NCBI GenBank assembly: GCA_030605695.1
Contig: JAUWHX010000022.1
Coordinates: 1-51,778 of the forward strand
DNA length: 51,778 nt
Source: a bacterium
Lineage (GTDB): Bacteria > Hydrothermota > UBA3073 > JACQXS01
Direction of reading: 5' to 3'
How positions within the stretch are numbered: position 1 is the stretch's first letter; the number at the start of each line of letters is the position of its first letter. A model generated the notes under the pieces. That model had not been told where the DNA came from, did not search any database, and saw only the letters and a list, made by a program, of their open reading frames with translations. Below, piece by piece: positions 7,843 to 16,143 of the stretch. The position numbers and the translations under genes are program-made.

Positions 7843-9657
7843 TCAGGAATAGGTACTAACGATGGATTCACACTTTTCCACAGCAAGTGTTATGCTCTGG
7901 GATTTTACAAGTTGTGAAAGTTCATCAAGTTCTTCTTTGAGTTTGAGATAAGGAACATGGTTGTTTGAATTAATGATAAGTATTTTTTCATCATTTGTGA
8001 GCTGTGCTTTTTCATTGTGTCCGACAAGCTCTTCTTTAAGCTTTTCTCCAGGTCTCAATCCTATAAAAGAGAATTCAGCTTTATCTGGTTCTTCACCGGA
8101 GAAGGCAAGAATATCGCGAACGAGGTCAACGATACGAATTTGTTCTCCCATCTTCAGTATGAATATTTCGCCGCCCTTGCCCATAGAGCCAGCTTGAAGG
8201 ATAAGTTGGCTTGCCTCAGGCAAGGTCATAAAAAATCTTTTTGCATCCGGGTGCGTAATGGTAATAGGTTTTTTAGCTTTAATTTGTTGTTTAAATATAG
8301 GCACACAACTACCGCTTGAGTCAAGAACATTTCCAAATCTAACAGATACAAATTTTGTTTTGGACTCTTTTGCAAGAGCTTGAATGTAAAGTTCATTTAC
8401 CCGTTTAGAAACACCCATAAAGTTTTTTGGATTAACAGCTTTATCAGTTGAAATCATAACAAAATTATCTATTTCATATTTGTGAGCAAGGTCTGCTAAG
8501 TTTTGAGTGCCAAATATATTGTTTTTTATCCCTTGAATTGCATTTTTCTCTACAATTGGGACGTGTTTGTAGGCAGCGGCATGATAGATTATCTGAGGAT
8601 GAGTTACACTTATCATCTCTTCAAGAAATTGAGCATCCTTTATATCGCCTAAGAATGGAATAATATTCAAATTTGGGAACTCGTTCTTGAGAGAGAGTTC
8701 TATCCAGAAAAGCGGAGTCTCAGCCATCTCAAGAAGTATAAGTTCAGATGGATTAAAGCGTGCTATCTGGCGACAGAGTTCTCCACCGATTGAACCACCT
8801 GCTCCTGTAACCATAACCTTTTTGCCAGATAGGTGGAGAGAGACAAAAGTAGTATCCAATTCTATTGGTTCTCGTCGGAGTAAATCTACCACGTCAACAT
8901 CTTTAATTTGGGAAACAGATACACTTCCATTTATTATATCTGCAAAAGCTGGTAAAGTCTTAAATTTTACTTTAGCGGATCTGCATTTTGCTACAATACT
9001 CCGCATTTCACTTCCTGATGCAGAGGGGATAGCAATAATAATTTCCTGAATTCCATACCTGTAAGCAAGTCTCGGTATATCAGATTGTGTTCCAAGTATA
9101 GAAACGCCATAGATTGTTCTTCCTTGTTTTGCAGAGTTATCATCAATAAATCCAACTGGATTATAGCCAACCTTAGTGCTGTTTTTCATTTCTTTTAAAA
9201 TAGAAGTTCCTGCATCTCCTGCTCCAACAATCAAAACCCGGGTAGAGCGTGAAGAAGAGGATTTAGCTGTTGCTCCTTTCATTTTTATGATAAATCTTAT
9301 CCCTCCTATAAATGCCACGGTAAGGAGCAAATCAATTATTGGAACAGAGCGAGGAAATCCTTCTCCTCTGGATAGAGTAAATACTACAAAGCTTATTGCT
9401 AAGGTGGCAAACCCGGAAGATTTAATAATATCAATAAGCTCCTGTGTGCCTGTATATTTCCAAATTGGGCGATGAAGCTCAAAATAGTTAAATGCAATAA
9501 ACTTTATGAGGATTACAATTGGTAAAGTTTTCAAAAAGATTGAAAACTCAACTGGCGGAAAAGTAAAGCTTGAGAACCTCAAAACAAATGCCAGGTAGTA
9601 TGCAAGCCCTCCACTTCCGACATCAAGTAAAAGAAGGAACTTTTGTTTTTTGGGCAT
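7843..9657 (-). CDS. Membrane-bound NDP-sugar 4,6-dehydratase/epimerase (PglF/WbpM/CapD-like)
   Basis: The 604-residue protein has about four N-terminal membrane helices (residues 8-120), a CoA-binding-like Rossmann fold with V-L-I-V-G-A-G-D-A-G (141-150) and a C-terminal extended SDR domain with T-G-A-G-G-S-I-G-G (284-292). The S-T-D-K-A-V-N-P-x-N-x-M-G-x-S-K-R segment, in which Met stands in place of the usual catalytic Tyr, marks the UDP-GlcNAc 4,6-dehydratase group that makes precursors for glycans and glycoproteins. No glycosyltransferases lie nearby, so the pathway cannot be told. The ATG has no Shine-Dalgarno sequence, and its promoter ends 7 nt upstream, suggesting a leaderless mRNA. 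Confidence 0.92.
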   Translation of the reverse strand: MPKKQKFLLLLDVGSGGLAYYLAFVLRFSSFTFPPVEFSIFLKTLPIVILIKFIAFNYFELHRPIWKYTGTQELIDIIKSSGFATLAISFVVFTLSRGEGFPRSVPIIDLLLTVAFIGGIRFIIKMKGATAKSSSSRSTRVLIVGAGDAGTSILKEMKNSTKVGYNPVGFIDDNSAKQGRTIYGVSILGTQSDIPRLAYRYGIQEIIIAIPSASGSEMRSIVAKCRSAKVKFKTLPAFADIINGSVSVSQIKDVDVVDLLRREPIELDTTFVSLHLSGKKVMVTGAGGSIGGELCRQIARFNPSELILLEMAETPLFWIELSLKNEFPNLNIIPFLGDIKDAQFLEEMISVTHPQIIYHAAAYKHVPIVEKNAIQGIKNNIFGTQNLADLAHKYEIDNFVMISTDKAVNPKNFMGVSKRVNELYIQALAKESKTKFVSVRFGNVLDSSGSCVPIFKQQIKAKKPITITHPDAKRFFMTLPEASQLILQAGSMGKGGEIFILKMGEQIRIVDLVRDILAFSGEEPDKAEFSFIGLRPGEKLKEELVGHNEKAQLTNDEKILIINSNNHVPYLKLKEELDELSQLVKSQSITLAVEKCESIVSTYS

Positions 9658-9664
9658 TTGTTAA

Positions 9665-9692
9665 ATATTATTCTTTAATTTTAAAAAGTCAA
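9665..9692 (-). promoter_or_regulatory. Promoter of the sugar-dehydratase gene
   Basis: TTGACT (9687-9692), a 16-nt spacer and TAATAT (9665-9670) on the minus strand. The -10 box ends 7 nt before the ATG, which predicts a transcript starting at the start codon. Confidence 0.75.
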
Positions 9693-9809
9693 GTCATTTT
9701 TTCCACCGTTCACTTAATGATTCCATAAAGTCTGTCTGGAAATTCAAAAATCATCACGGAATCATAAAGGAATAGAATTTACCCAGTGTGAATTTTGTAT
9801 TCTAACTGA

Positions 9810-10553
9810 CTAATGTTCATCAGTGTGCAGATTAAAAAGGTTATGGATACCTTCTATCTTTATAGAATGTGCGGAACAACTAATACAGGGGTCATATGCT
9901 CTTACAAGTATTTCCAACTTAAGTTCTAAATTATCTTCTGTCTCTTTGGATAACAGATTATTAACTGCAATTCTCAAATACCTCTCAATATCATCCAGAT
10001 TTTGAGCAGTCGGAGTTGCTATATCGCAATCAACAATTAATCCATCCTGTATAGAATAGTGATGATATAATATGCCTCTTGGTGCTTCTGTAGCTCCAGT
10101 TCCAGTCCCACTACTCAAAATATTTGACGGTTGTTTAGTCATCGGTTCTTTAAGTTTTATTATACTATCCACCAATTTGGGAATAGTTTCAAGAGAGTAT
10201 AATATCTCTATAGCTTGAGCCAGATTGTTGAAAAAAGGATTTTTCAGCCATCGCTTGCTGTATAATTTCTTGAAATACTCACCAGCTTTTCCTGTTAATC
10301 TTTTCCCGAAAAGGTTCATCCTTGCAATTGCTCCTACTGTAAAGGGTTCTCCATTATATCTTGACCTCTTGGCAAAGGAATATGGGACTACCCGTTCCTG
10401 AATTACTTTCTTGTATTCTTCTATATCTCTTTCCTCGCCTGTGGAAATGAGAATAGAATCTCCTACAAAGCCGTATTTTTCATCAGGTGGTTTAAATGCC
10501 ATAAAAGTTGTCTTGTGCTCTGCATAAGAAGGGTAATCAAAAGATGACATCAA
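9810..10553 (-). pseudogene. C-terminal remnant of a cytoplasmic NiFe-hydrogenase large subunit
   Basis: The frame encodes about 247 residues matching the C-terminal half of group 3 (MvhA/HydA/HoxH-like) hydrogenase large subunits: G-T-G-A-T-E-A-P-R-G-I-L-Y-H-H-Y, then D-P-C-I-S-C-S-A-H, the C-terminal nickel ligands and maturation site. The N-terminal R-x-C-G-x-C ligands are missing, so the product could not hold the active site. The frame continues upstream past the first possible start (TTG at 10553) as far as an A-run near 10605. One added A there would join it to another open stretch (about 10606-10755) containing Q-R-K-M-R-K-F-G-G-V. This suggests frameshift plus deletion decay, but the identity of that upstream part is uncertain. 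No small subunit or maturation gene is nearby. Confidence 0.8.
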
Positions 10554-10768
10554 TTCTATTGTCCTTTCTGCATCTGGGTTAAGTTTTTTTGCTGTTTCTT
10601 TATTTTTTTAAGGTGTTCCATCATAATAACTCCTCCAAATTTCCTCATTTTACGCTGTAGTTCTTGCGGGCTGTATCCTTTTTCATCCAAAGAACTCTCA
10701 TATTTCTTTATCTCCGCCTTTTGCTTTACTCCAAGATGCTTTCAGACTCCTATTTTTTACACTACAGC

Positions 10769-11302
10769 TTAATAATTCTCACACAGCACTTCGTAATAAC
10801 TCTGTGGATGAGCACAAGCAGGGCATAACTTTGGTGGTTCAGTGCCTTCATAGATATAACCACAGTTCCTGCATTTCCATTTCACAGGATTATCTTGCTT
10901 GAAAACCTCTCCTGCTTCTATATTTTCCAGGAGTTTCTTGTATCGCTTCTCGTGTTCTTTTTCTACTTTGGCAATTTCCTCAAATACTTCTGCAATCTCT
11001 GTAAATCCTTCTTCTCTGGCAATCTTGGCGAATTCAGGATACATTGAAGTCCATTCGTAATTCTCGCCTTCAGCCGCTGCCTTAAGATTTGCCTTTGTGT
11101 CGCAAATGCCCTTCAGAAACTTGAATTCCAGTTCTGCGTGTTCTTTCTCGTTATCAGCTGTCTCCTGAAATATAGCGGCTATTTGCTCATATCCCTCTTT
11201 TTTTGCCTTGCTGGCAAAGTAAGTATATTTATTCCGAGCTTGAGATTCTCCTGCAAAAGCAGACAGAAGATTCTTCTCAGTCTTGCTTCCTTTTAATTCC
11301 AT
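10769..11302 (-). CDS. rbr: Rubrerythrin
   Basis: The 177-residue protein has an N-terminal ferritin-like diiron domain ([14 protein letters not shown] and [11 protein letters not shown], with the second pair of ligand segments near residues 90-120) and a C-terminal rubredoxin domain with C-R-N-C-G-Y and C-P-A-C. Rubrerythrins reduce hydrogen peroxide to water in the cytoplasm of anaerobes, taking electrons from rubredoxin-type donors. The flavin reductase-rubredoxin fusion encoded upstream could be that donor. The ribosome site is AAGGAGG. The gene follows dfx after a 192-nt gap filled by a palindromic repeat, so it may not share its transcript. Confidence 0.96.
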   Translation of the reverse strand: MELKGSKTEKNLLSAFAGESQARNKYTYFASKAKKEGYEQIAAIFQETADNEKEHAELEFKFLKGICDTKANLKAAAEGENYEWTSMYPEFAKIAREEGFTEIAEVFEEIAKVEKEHEKRYKKLLENIEAGEVFKQDNPVKWKCRNCGYIYEGTEPPKLCPACAHPQSYYEVLCENY

Positions 11303-11328
11303 AATTCCCTCCTTTCAAAAAAGATTTC

Positions 11329-11509
11329 ACCACAAAGACACAAAGTTCACAAAGTTTTTAGAAGAAATGGAGAATAAAGAGAACGGGAGAATTCTAAATT
11401 TTTTATCTTTTTTCTCCAACTCTCCATTTTCTCCCTTTCCCCTTATCTTCTTTTCTCTGTGTCCTCTGTGGTTTCTTTTATATTTTATCATATTCTATTT
11501 TACAGTACC
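11329..11509. repeat. Dispersed palindromic repeat, copy 1
   Basis: The left arm ACCACAAAGACACAAAG (from 11329) and the right arm, which ends CTCTGTGTCCTCTGTGGT (to 11472), are inverted versions of each other around a polypurine/polypyrimidine core. A tail (to about 11509) containing TATTCTATTT and a near-identical ACAGTACC/ACACTACC end also occurs in copy 2 (25809-25915). It fills the gap between dfx and rbr; its tail supplies the last codons and stop of dfx. Confidence 0.7.
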
Positions 11510-11887
11510 ATTTGTTGACTTCCACAAACCATGAATACTACAATACTCCCTCGCCTCTATTTCTTCTGCTTTTATTTCAAATAGAGCTTCTGGGGTATCT
11601 CCCTGCTTTAGAAACTTCCTATATGTTTCATCGTCTGCAATTATCTCTATCCATTCAATGTAATGCTTTTCCTCCATCGGATGTGGAATTGAGCCAACTT
11701 TTACTTTTATCCCACTTTCTGTTCTCTCTATGACTGGAAGATGCTTCTCTTGTCCAGTATCTTCTGTTTTCTCTTTAAGCAATTTCATCGGCTGTCCACA
11801 ACACACAAGCTCTCCAATCCCTGTATGCAACAATTCTACAATGTTACCACAAATCTCGCACTTGTAAACTTGCAATCTCTTGGTCAT
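11495..11887 (-). CDS. dfx: Desulfoferrodoxin / superoxide reductase (2Fe type)
   Basis: The 130-residue product starts [15 protein letters not shown] at the ATG at 11885-11887, which has AAGGAGGTGTG upstream; an earlier in-frame ATG at 12004 would run back through the nfu gene and is rejected. The N-terminal desulforedoxin domain has C9, C12, C28 and C29 (C-E-I-C and V-C-C-G-Q-P-M). The SOR domain has the histidine ligands in E-K-H-L-P-V, K-H-Y-I-E-W and the C-terminal Y-C-S-I-H-G-L-W. The enzyme reduces superoxide to hydrogen peroxide without releasing oxygen, and rubrerythrin encoded downstream could then remove the peroxide. The final codons lie within a dispersed repeat. Confidence 0.96.
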   Translation of the reverse strand: MTKRLQVYKCEICGNIVELLHTGIGELVCCGQPMKLLKEKTEDTGQEKHLPVIERTESGIKVKVGSIPHPMEEKHYIEWIEIIADDETYRKFLKQGDTPEALFEIKAEEIEAREYCSIHGLWKSTNGTVK

Positions 11888-11904
11888 TTCACACCTCCTT
11901 TGTT

Positions 11905-12126
11905 TTATACGGCAACAACTTCTTTTATCTCTGGCACTTCTTCTTTTATCACTTTCTCTATACCCATCTTCAGTGTCATCTGTGCCATTGGACATCCTGC
12001 ACAAGCTCCAGTTAATTTTACTTTTACTATCCCATCAGAAGTAACTTCTACTAACTCTACATCTCCACCATCTGCCTGTAAAGATGGCCTAATTTTATTT
12101 AAGGCAGATTCTACTCTTTCTTTCAT
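11905..12126 (-). CDS. NifU C-terminal-domain (Nfu) iron-sulfur carrier
   Basis: The product is 73 residues counted from the ATG at 12124-12126, chosen because AAAAGGAGGGAT lies just upstream; a start six codons earlier would place the ribosome site inside the gene. It begins [20 protein letters not shown] and contains G-D-V-E-L and the cluster-binding pair G-A-C-A-G-C-P. Nfu proteins carry 4Fe-4S clusters to client enzymes. Between the flavin reductase-rubredoxin and superoxide reductase genes it probably serves repair of iron enzymes under oxidative stress, which is an inference from context. Confidence 0.93.
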   Translation of the reverse strand: MKERVESALNKIRPSLQADGGDVELVEVTSDGIVKVKLTGACAGCPMAQMTLKMGIEKVIKEEVPEIKEVVAV

Positions 12127-12127
12127 T

Positions 12128-12823
12128 TTATCCCTCCTTTTCAAATTTATCTTTACCTACACCACATATTGGACACACCCAATCGTCCGGCAATTTCTCA
12201 AATGGTGTTCCTGGCTTTATCCCAGAATCAGGGTCTCCTTTCTCAGGGTCATAGATGTATCCACAAACTGTGCATTTATACTTTTCCATTTTATTTATCT
12301 CCTCTCGACTCTCCTCTTTGATATATGTCGGTGCTGTTTTTGGAGCTGTGCCCCGTTTTACTTCGTGATAGTAAGTATAAGTCATTGCTTCTCCGTCTCC
12401 AGTAATTTCAGCGTCAATTACTTTTCCGATAAAGACTGTATGTGTCCCTACATCCATACTATCAATGACTTCCACTTCCAGATATCCAATGGAATTCTCC
12501 AAAACTATTGGAGCACCAGTCATACCAACCTTGTGATTTATATCAAGGGATTTGAACTTATCAATGTCCCTGCCAGATTTAAAGCCAAAATGCCCTATGA
12601 ATTTCATCGGTGTTTCTTGGGATAAAATTGAGACAGCAAAAACTTTGCTTTCCTGAATGAATTCGTGGGTTAAATTCTGTTTGTTTATGCTCACTGCTAT
12701 TGTTGGGGGCTCTGATGTTATCTGAAAAACTGTATTTGCGATTTGCCCGTTGAACTTATCTGCTTTTTTGGAACTTATTACATATAGACCATAGCTTATC
12801 TTATGCAAGGTTTTAGGATTCAT
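12128..12823 (-). CDS. Flavin reductase-rubredoxin fusion (high-molecular-weight rubredoxin, Hrb-like)
   Basis: Residues 1 to about 165 form an FMN-binding split-barrel flavin reductase domain beginning [18 protein letters not shown], with the F-Q-I-T-S-E-P-P core. Residues 178-228 are a rubredoxin with C-T-V-C-G-Y and C-P-I-C-G-V-G. Proteins with this order in acetogens pass electrons from NAD(P)H to rubrerythrin, superoxide reductase or flavodiiron proteins. This one is first in the Hrb-nfu-dfx-rbr run, which fits an electron-donor role. GGAAGGAGG precedes the ATG. No flavodiiron protein is visible in the window. Confidence 0.92.
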   Translation of the reverse strand: MNPKTLHKISYGLYVISSKKADKFNGQIANTVFQITSEPPTIAVSINKQNLTHEFIQESKVFAVSILSQETPMKFIGHFGFKSGRDIDKFKSLDINHKVGMTGAPIVLENSIGYLEVEVIDSMDVGTHTVFIGKVIDAEITGDGEAMTYTYYHEVKRGTAPKTAPTYIKEESREEINKMEKYKCTVCGYIYDPEKGDPDSGIKPGTPFEKLPDDWVCPICGVGKDKFEKEG

Positions 12824-12865
12824 AAGTTGCCTCCTTCCCGATAAACATCTGTTGAGCAGTATTGT

Positions 12866-14596
12866 CTATTGACTTCGTTGTTTTAATATGAATTTTCTAA
12901 AAATATTGAGGGTCTGCTTATTTAACTGACCGATTTCTTTTTTATATTTCTTTCTAATTTCTTCTACAGTCGTTGTCTTTTTGAGATAGCTATTGTGATT
13001 AGGCTCTTCGAAAGACCTCCATGCTTCATAGATAACCTTGAAATATTGTGATACTATTTTGTTCAATTTGTTTGAAAAACTTGTAGATTCTTCCCAATCT
13101 GAGTTTTCATAAAAAGATATGACCTTTCTCTCCCAATCACTTTGATTATTCAGAGGTTCATGTATTAGTTTCAACACATAGTAGGAGGCAGGATTTTTGA
13201 ACTTAAATGGCTTATCAAATTTGTAAAACTTCCTTTTTGCTCCTTTATAGCTCTCTTTTATCCACCAGAATAATATCAGGGGTGCCAGGCAAGAATGTGT
13301 TGAAATATTAGAAACAAAAAGTTTGTCATAACTATTGCCAAAGAAATCCTCATTTCCTTTACTCACGGCAATACCTGGACTCAGTTTTATCGCAGCAAGT
13401 GCCTTTGCAACTTGTGCATTCTTGATAATAATGTCTCGTGTGTATTGGCATTTCATTGCAGGGTATTTCTTTCTCATCTTATCATACTCTTGCCCTCGCT
13501 TTATTTCATAATAATATCCTTGTATTTTAAATTCAGTTTTTAACCTTACTTGTATAGGGTCATTTGATTTTAAATCCCTTTTATCTACCGGATTTGAGCT
13601 ATTCTGATAAAGAGTTAAAGCGTTCATAAATTCGTGACTTTTAGCCTCTATTACCCTTACCAGAACATCCCCTTGAAGCTCACCTCTAAATTTCTCTATG
13701 CTCCTCACTGTCTGACAACCGTTAATGACTTGTGGGTTTACAAGACGAATATACTTATTCTCCACATTCATATTTGCTTCATCACATAATATTGAGATGC
13801 CGTTATTATAGTACCAAAAATTAGAAGGATTTTCTTTTAAGGTTTGCCGAATTCCTTTATTGCATACACTAAGACCTAAGAAATCTCTTACGTTTTTTCT
13901 GAAAAGGTTGTCGTGATACTTATTTGCCATATTGCAAAGGGCCTCTATAGGAACAGTAAACACCCAAGATTTAAATGGGAATGTTCTAACTATTATTTTA
14001 TCCTCGTCCTTATATGGTAGATGGTAATGCCCAAGAGAAGGAGTGAAACCTCGCATTTTTTCATTAAGCAGATACATCACTCGGCTATAATCATAAACTG
14101 AGAATTCATTTGTTTTGAATCCCATTACTTCATTAATTAAATCTTCAACCCCTGGAATATTCTTATGTGTAGTTATAAAAATCAATTGGAGAGAATACTG
14201 CTTTTTACAAATACCATCAAAGGCACTATTCATTAATCGCAGAGCAACAGGATTTGCGCTACGCATCGCAGCGTTGAATGCTCTTCTATTCTGGAAATAA
14301 TCTCTTACTCCACCGAAGAGTTTTATATCATTTTCACTGAACTGGGTCTTATTACCAGCACGTTCAAACTTAGATTGTATAATTTTAACCTTTTTTTCAA
14401 TAGGGTCTAATATCACTGCGTCTACTCCCTTATCATGCGTTCCGTCACATATTGAATTCAAGATGTTTTCCCTCTCAAACTGCTCAAAAGAAGTTTCAAT
14501 AAACCAATATACAAAGGCATGATAATCCTTCAAGTCACTCTCATCTTGAATCTTTTCTATTTGTTTTATTAAATCTTCGTATTTTTCGACAGGCAT
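12866..14596 (-). CDS. AIPR-family phage-defence protein with N-terminal nuclease-like domain
   Basis: The 576-residue protein starts at the ATG at 14594-14596 (AAGGAGGGAGAT upstream), ten codons after an upstream in-frame ATG. The centre (about 215-420) matches the AIPR (abortive infection phage resistance) family: N-V-R-D-F-L-G, F-W-Y-Y-N-N-G-I-S-I-L-C-D and Q-V-I-N-G-C-Q-T-V. The N-terminal part has G-V-D-A-V-I-L-D followed by K-I-I-Q-S-K-F, which fits a PD-(D/E)xK-type nuclease core (D...Q-x-K). A defence role is known for the family; the trigger is not. It stands alone with its own promoter and no toxin, restriction or CRISPR partner beside it, and separates the stress genes from housekeeping genes. 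Confidence 0.85.
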   Translation of the reverse strand: MPVEKYEDLIKQIEKIQDESDLKDYHAFVYWFIETSFEQFERENILNSICDGTHDKGVDAVILDPIEKKVKIIQSKFERAGNKTQFSENDIKLFGGVRDYFQNRRAFNAAMRSANPVALRLMNSAFDGICKKQYSLQLIFITTHKNIPGVEDLINEVMGFKTNEFSVYDYSRVMYLLNEKMRGFTPSLGHYHLPYKDEDKIIVRTFPFKSWVFTVPIEALCNMANKYHDNLFRKNVRDFLGLSVCNKGIRQTLKENPSNFWYYNNGISILCDEANMNVENKYIRLVNPQVINGCQTVRSIEKFRGELQGDVLVRVIEAKSHEFMNALTLYQNSSNPVDKRDLKSNDPIQVRLKTEFKIQGYYYEIKRGQEYDKMRKKYPAMKCQYTRDIIIKNAQVAKALAAIKLSPGIAVSKGNEDFFGNSYDKLFVSNISTHSCLAPLILFWWIKESYKGAKRKFYKFDKPFKFKNPASYYVLKLIHEPLNNQSDWERKVISFYENSDWEESTSFSNKLNKIVSQYFKVIYEAWRSFEEPNHNSYLKKTTTVEEIRKKYKKEIGQLNKQTLNIFRKFILKQRSQ

Positions 14597-14617
14597 ATCT
14601 CCCTCCTTCCGTTCACA

Positions 14618-14645
14618 ATAATACACTCACCCTCAAGAAAATCAA
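14618..14645 (-). promoter_or_regulatory. Promoter of the AIPR gene
   Basis: TTGATT (14640-14645), a 16-nt spacer and TATTAT (14618-14623) on the minus strand, followed by a short leader carrying AAGGAGG before the ATG at 14596. It lies between the AIPR gene and the thiamine-binding-like gene, so the defence gene can be expressed independently. Confidence 0.65.
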
Positions 14646-14661
14646 CAAAAATATATGAAAT

Positions 14662-14964
14662 TTATGTTAATTTCTTCTCCACTGCCTCAATCTTGCCTTC
14701 CATAGTGAGCTTCTTATCTATCCGTTCATCTATTGTTATATGTGTTGATACTCTTTTAGCGCCTAATTTAAAAGGAACCTGATGCATCTCTTTAATCGCT
14801 TCAAGAATTCTACTTAAATCGCCTTCAATCACTGTAACCATAGGTGTCAATTTGTGCTTCAAATCTTTATATTTATCCAAAACACTCTCGCATCCAGCTA
14901 CATAACGACTGATACTTGGTTCCCCAGTTCCTATGGGCACAATAGATACTCCTACAACTGCCAT
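14662..14964 (-). CDS. MTH1187/UPF0045-family thiamine-binding-like protein
   Basis: The 100-residue protein begins MAVVGVSIVPIGTGEPSIS and has the signature run M-V-T-V-I-E-G-D-L followed by K-E-M-H-Q-V-P-F-K-L-G-A-K-R-V-S-T. This identifies the small alpha/beta family (Thiamine_BP, PF01910) whose members form tetramers and in some cases bind thiamine or its pyrimidine part. GGGAGGAG precedes the ATG. No thiamine transport or synthesis gene and no recognisable TPP riboswitch lies nearby. The 126 nt between this gene and the tRNA hold nothing else I can identify. Confidence 0.9.
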   Translation of the reverse strand: MAVVGVSIVPIGTGEPSISRYVAGCESVLDKYKDLKHKLTPMVTVIEGDLSRILEAIKEMHQVPFKLGAKRVSTHITIDERIDKKLTMEGKIEAVEKKLT

Positions 14965-15091
14965 AATATCTCCTCCCTTTTATTCAGTTGAATCAAGCCA
15001 ACATTGCTTTCATATTTGGGGAAAGGAAAAGCTGGTAACAACCTTAGAGGGCGTGACCACAACTCTTTATTTTGCAAGGGGTTACAAAAAT

Positions 15092-15165
15092 TGGCGGGGG
15101 TGGGATTCGAACCCACGGCCTTCAGGTTATGGGCCTGACGAGCTACCAGACTGCTCCACCCCGCG
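15092..15165 (-). tRNA. Initiator tRNA-fMet (anticodon CAU)
   Basis: On the minus strand the 74-nt gene starts CGCGGGGTGGAGC and folds into a full cloverleaf with anticodon CAU. Initiator features are the absent Watson-Crick pair at 1:72 (C1 opposite C72) and the purine-pyrimidine pair A11:U24. Three positions are unusual: C72 instead of A72, A29:U41 in place of the first of the three G:C pairs of the anticodon stem, and C33 instead of the near-universal U33 (loop CCCATAA). A73 is the discriminator, and the CCA end is not encoded. A consensus promoter lies 10 nt upstream. Confidence 0.93.
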
Positions 15166-15175
15166 ATTTTGAATG

Positions 15176-15203
15176 ACTATAAGAAACAATTCTTCTTTGT
15201 CAA
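15176..15203 (-). promoter_or_regulatory. Promoter of the initiator tRNA
   Basis: A perfect TTGACA (15198-15203), a 16-nt spacer and TATAGT (15176-15181) on the minus strand, ending 10 nt before the mature tRNA 5' end. Confidence 0.8.
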
Positions 15204-15206
15204 GTA

Positions 15207-15395
15207 TTATTTTAAAATTATCCCCACCGGAATCAAAACGCAATAACCCGACACTAAAAGTATCGGAGCTAAAGTCAATGAACCCTTACTTAAAAATAGA
15301 TATCCAACTACAACAAATAAAAACCCTAACCCGATAAGTATCCGGTTTCTTGTCTTTAATTTAATTCTGTGAATCTTGTTTTTCTCTTCCTTCAC
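15207..15395 (-). CDS. Small membrane protein, two transmembrane segments, unknown function
   Basis: The 62-residue product has a basic N-terminal tail (about 18 residues) and two hydrophobic segments (about 19-35 and 40-61). It starts with GTG at 15395 and overlaps the 3' end of the DUF502 gene by 35 nt. AGGAGG lies 7 nt upstream of the GTG, which supports translation despite the overlap. No catalytic or metal motif is visible and I do not recognise a family. Coupling to the DUF502 membrane protein suggests a shared role in the envelope. Confidence 0.7.
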   Translation of the reverse strand: MKEEKNKIHRIKLKTRNRILIGLGFLFVVVGYLFLSKGSLTLAPILLVSGYCVLIPVGIILK

Positions 15396-16011
15396 TATCC
15401 GCCTCCTCTTTTAATTTTGTTAACTTCCTTTTTTCAGGTAATATTACTCCCCCAGATATAATAGTCCTTAAAGCAGCATCAATAGATAATTCTGTTTCTC
15501 TTATCTCTGACCTTGGAATTATTATATAATATCCCGATGTCGGATTTGGCGATGTTGGGATAAATACATTTACATTTCCCTTTTTGCCATCAATTTCCCA
15601 ATCAGATTCATTTGTCATAAATCCCATAGTATAAATTCCTTTTCTTGGATATTCAATAACCACTGCCTTTTCAAATGCAGATTTGTCTATGAATATAGCA
15701 TTTGTGAATTTCCTCACAGAGATATAAAGTGTTCGTATAAGAGGAACTTTTGCAATCAAATCCTCTCCAAACTTCAAGACCCGCTTGCCTACATAACTTG
15801 ATGTTATGACTCCGATGATATAAACAATCAAGACAAGTGTTAAAAAGCCAATAAGTGAGATGACTGGAGAAGGCAGTGATGAAAGTTCGGGTATCCGTTT
15901 AAAAACTACCTCCAAAAGCCCGCCAATCCGAATAACCAGAAACCAGACTACAAATATAGTAAGTCCTATTGGGAGTAGCGCTACTATCCCTGTGATGAAT
16001 TTTCTTTTCAT
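15361..16011 (-). CDS. DUF502-family membrane protein
   Basis: The 216-residue protein begins MKRKFITGIVALLPIGLTIF and has two transmembrane helices (about 6-30 and 50-75), followed by a soluble domain. The run K-V-P-L-I-R-T-L-Y-I-S-V-R-K-F and the motif F-I-P-T-S-P-N-P-T-S-G-Y are the conserved core of DUF502 (PF04367). Function is not established for the family. A highly charged tail after residue 195 overlaps the start of the next small membrane protein gene. Confidence 0.88.
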   Translation of the reverse strand: MKRKFITGIVALLPIGLTIFVVWFLVIRIGGLLEVVFKRIPELSSLPSPVISLIGFLTLVLIVYIIGVITSSYVGKRVLKFGEDLIAKVPLIRTLYISVRKFTNAIFIDKSAFEKAVVIEYPRKGIYTMGFMTNESDWEIDGKKGNVNVFIPTSPNPTSGYYIIIPRSEIRETELSIDAALRTIISGGVILPEKRKLTKLKEEADSEGREKQDSQN

Positions 16012-16078
16012 ATTTTTATTATACTTCCTCGTGCTTCTGTGTCAAACATTTTTTATGAAGGTGCTCAATTTTATGCAG

Positions 16079-16134
16079 AAAAAGGGGCTCCCAGATAAAA
16101 TTTGCAATCACGGGAGGTGATGCACGGGAGCCCC
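16079..16134 (-). terminator. Intrinsic terminator after the first TonB receptor gene, with a structured loop
   Basis: On the minus strand GGGGCTCCC (16126-16134) pairs perfectly with GGGAGCCCC (16084-16092), followed by five T. The loop folds again: TGCA-TCAC (16117-16124) pairs with GTGA-TGCA (16103-16111, one bulge). The 9-bp GC-rich stem plus U tract fits a rho-independent terminator; the inner stem is unusual for one. Confidence 0.65.
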
Positions 16135-16143
16135 CCAAAAGCA

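Noticed and set aside
11741-12625. Long open frame on plus, about 294 codons
   Set aside because: It lies opposite dfx, nfu and the flavin reductase-rubredoxin gene, whose motifs are unmistakable; composition is that of a reverse-strand shadow and it has no protein family signature.
14965-15090. TPP riboswitch before the thiamine-binding-like gene
   Set aside because: None of the conserved TPP-switch blocks (such as CTGAGA and ACCTGATCTGG) is present in the leader.
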